This document shows positions 63,274-64,000 of a stretch of 64,000 nucleotides of DNA, one piece after another. A program made the translations under genes and the position numbers. This DNA is from Carallia brachiata (lineage: Eukaryota > Streptophyta > Magnoliopsida > Malpighiales > Rhizophoraceae): positions 1,297,960-1,361,959 of the forward strand of contig JADCRB010000035.1 in the NCBI GenBank assembly GCA_021464245.1, written 5' to 3'. Under the pieces are notes generated by a model, which was not told the DNA's origin, searched no databases, and saw only the letters and a list, made by a program, of their open reading frames with translations. The stretch's first letter is position 1. Each line of letters starts with the position of its first letter.

Positions 63274-64000
63274 TTATTAGATGAAATTTAGTGCTTTTAA
63301 CACTTCAAAAGTTGTTGAAAATGCTTTTTGCGTTGAAATTAATGGTTTTTGTAAGCATTAATGCTTCATTGAAGTGTAATTTGGGTTAAATAAGCCATTA
63401 AAATGAAAGAAAATCACTTATTTGCATGAAATGAAGTGATTTAGACTGTTTATTCATGTCACAAATGGTTTTATGAATGCAAGTAATAAACACAAATAAT
63501 GATCAGTTGCACACTTATAAGATGTAATTTAATGCATTTAACTCCCCAAAAGGTGTTAAAAATGCGTTTTTTCATTGAAATTAAAGGTTTTATAAGCATT
63601 AATGCTTCATTTAAGTGTAATTTGGGTTAAATAAGCCATTAAAAGTAAGAAAATCACTTATTGCTTGAAATGAAGATTTAGACTCTTTATTCATGCCAAA
63701 ATGGTTTTATGCACTAATAACGCAAATCATGATTAATTGCACACTTATTAGATGGAATTTAATGCTTTTAACTCCCCAAAAGGTGTTAAAAAACTTTTTC
63801 TTTTTCCATTGAAATTAATGGTTTTTGTAAGCATTAATTCTTCATTTAAGTGTAATTTGGGTTAAATAAGCCATTAAAATGAAAGAAAATCACTTATTTG
63901 CATGAAATAAAGTGATTTAGACTCTTTATTCATGCCACAAATGGTTTTATGCAACTAATAAACACAAATCATGATCAATTGCACACTTATTAAATGTAAT
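63274..64000 (+). repeat. Right-flank HOR copy 2 (partial, about 3 monomers)
   Basis: It repeats the first three monomers of copy 1 with the same private variants. Differences include a short stutter TTATGAATGCAAG near 63472 and an expanded T/C tract ACTTTTTCTTTTTCC near 63793. It is cut by the window end. Confidence 0.83.

Larger units (their letters stand above)
61383..64000 (+). repeat. Right-flank satellite with 8-monomer HOR
   Basis: Monomers lack the 30-bp duplication and use other variants: AACACTTCAAAAGTTG, TTTTTGCGTTG, GTTTATTCATGTCAC, AATAATGATCAGTTGC, CATTAATTCTTC and AATCATGATTAATTGC. The sequence from 61383 recurs from 63274 with the same run of private variants, a period of 1,891 bp (8 x 237 = 1,896). 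The window ends inside the second copy. No gene is seen. Confidence 0.87.

Noticed and set aside
1..64000. CENP-B box
   Set aside because: The core of that box needs two CpGs with a fixed spacing (TTCG ... CGGG). The monomers have zero to a few CpGs, in AACGC, GCGAC, GACGG and CTCGCC contexts, and none fits.
1..64000. CRISPR array
   Set aside because: Repeats are direct and regular but 237 bp long, with no unique spacers and no cas-like gene.
1..64000. Telomeric repeats or an embedded transposon
   Set aside because: No run of TTAGGG, TTTAGGG or TTAGG was seen, and no stretch departs from the satellite for more than a few tens of bases. Terminal repeats, target-site duplications and polymerase or transposase frames are absent.
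1..64000. tRNA, 5S or other Pol III gene inside the monomer
   Set aside because: No A-box/B-box pair or cloverleaf was recognised, and GC is about 28%.
1..64000. Naming the satellite family or the host species
   Set aside because: I do not recognise the monomer. A database search with the 8224-8460 copy would be decisive, but I could not run it.

Overview
The window is 64 kb of one AT-rich tandem satellite family. I see no supportable gene, RNA gene, transposon, CRISPR array or telomeric repeat. The basic monomer is about 237 bp; a clean copy at 8224-8460 is exactly 237 bp with 67 G+C, about 28% GC. About 260-270 monomers follow one another with no foreign insertion. The longest open frames (60-86 codons, mostly minus strand) are the same stretch of the monomer read again and again, so none is annotated as a gene. 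This architecture points to a eukaryotic chromosome, most likely centromeric, pericentromeric or subtelomeric heterochromatin. I do not recognise the family and cannot name the organism.

Layout. (1) 1-6602: diverged monomers in inverted orientation, with a local 8- to 9-monomer higher-order repeat (HOR) marked by a 45-bp internal duplication. (2) 6600-6602: head-to-head orientation switch with a 3-bp overlap. (3) 6603-8222: plus orientation, a short trimer HOR (about 705-711 bp). (4) 8223-16327: a much more uniform array with a tendency to two alternating subtypes. (5) 16328: a single N. (6) 16329-61381: the main HOR array, built from five monomer types that I call D, E, A, B and C. E and B carry a 30-bp tandem duplication. 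The canonical unit is D-E-A-B-C (about 1,245 bp expected; 1,220-1,240 seen). Most variants are lengthened by extra two-monomer blocks of about 504 bp, so unit sizes are mostly odd (5, 7, 9, 11, 13, 19), plus D-C dimers of about 470-480 bp near the right end. (7) 61382: a second single N. (8) 61383-64000: a different, 8-monomer HOR (about 1,891 bp).

The main points of interest are the odd-number expansion rule, the alternation along the array of CpG sites, an octamer motif and a 16-bp palindrome between monomer types, the 2.69-kb super-repeat at the right end, the inversion, and the exact coincidence of both Ns with changes of array class, which suggests assembly joins. Many copies differ by one- or two-base deletions, typical of incompletely polished long-read consensus, so fine-scale divergence should be read with caution.
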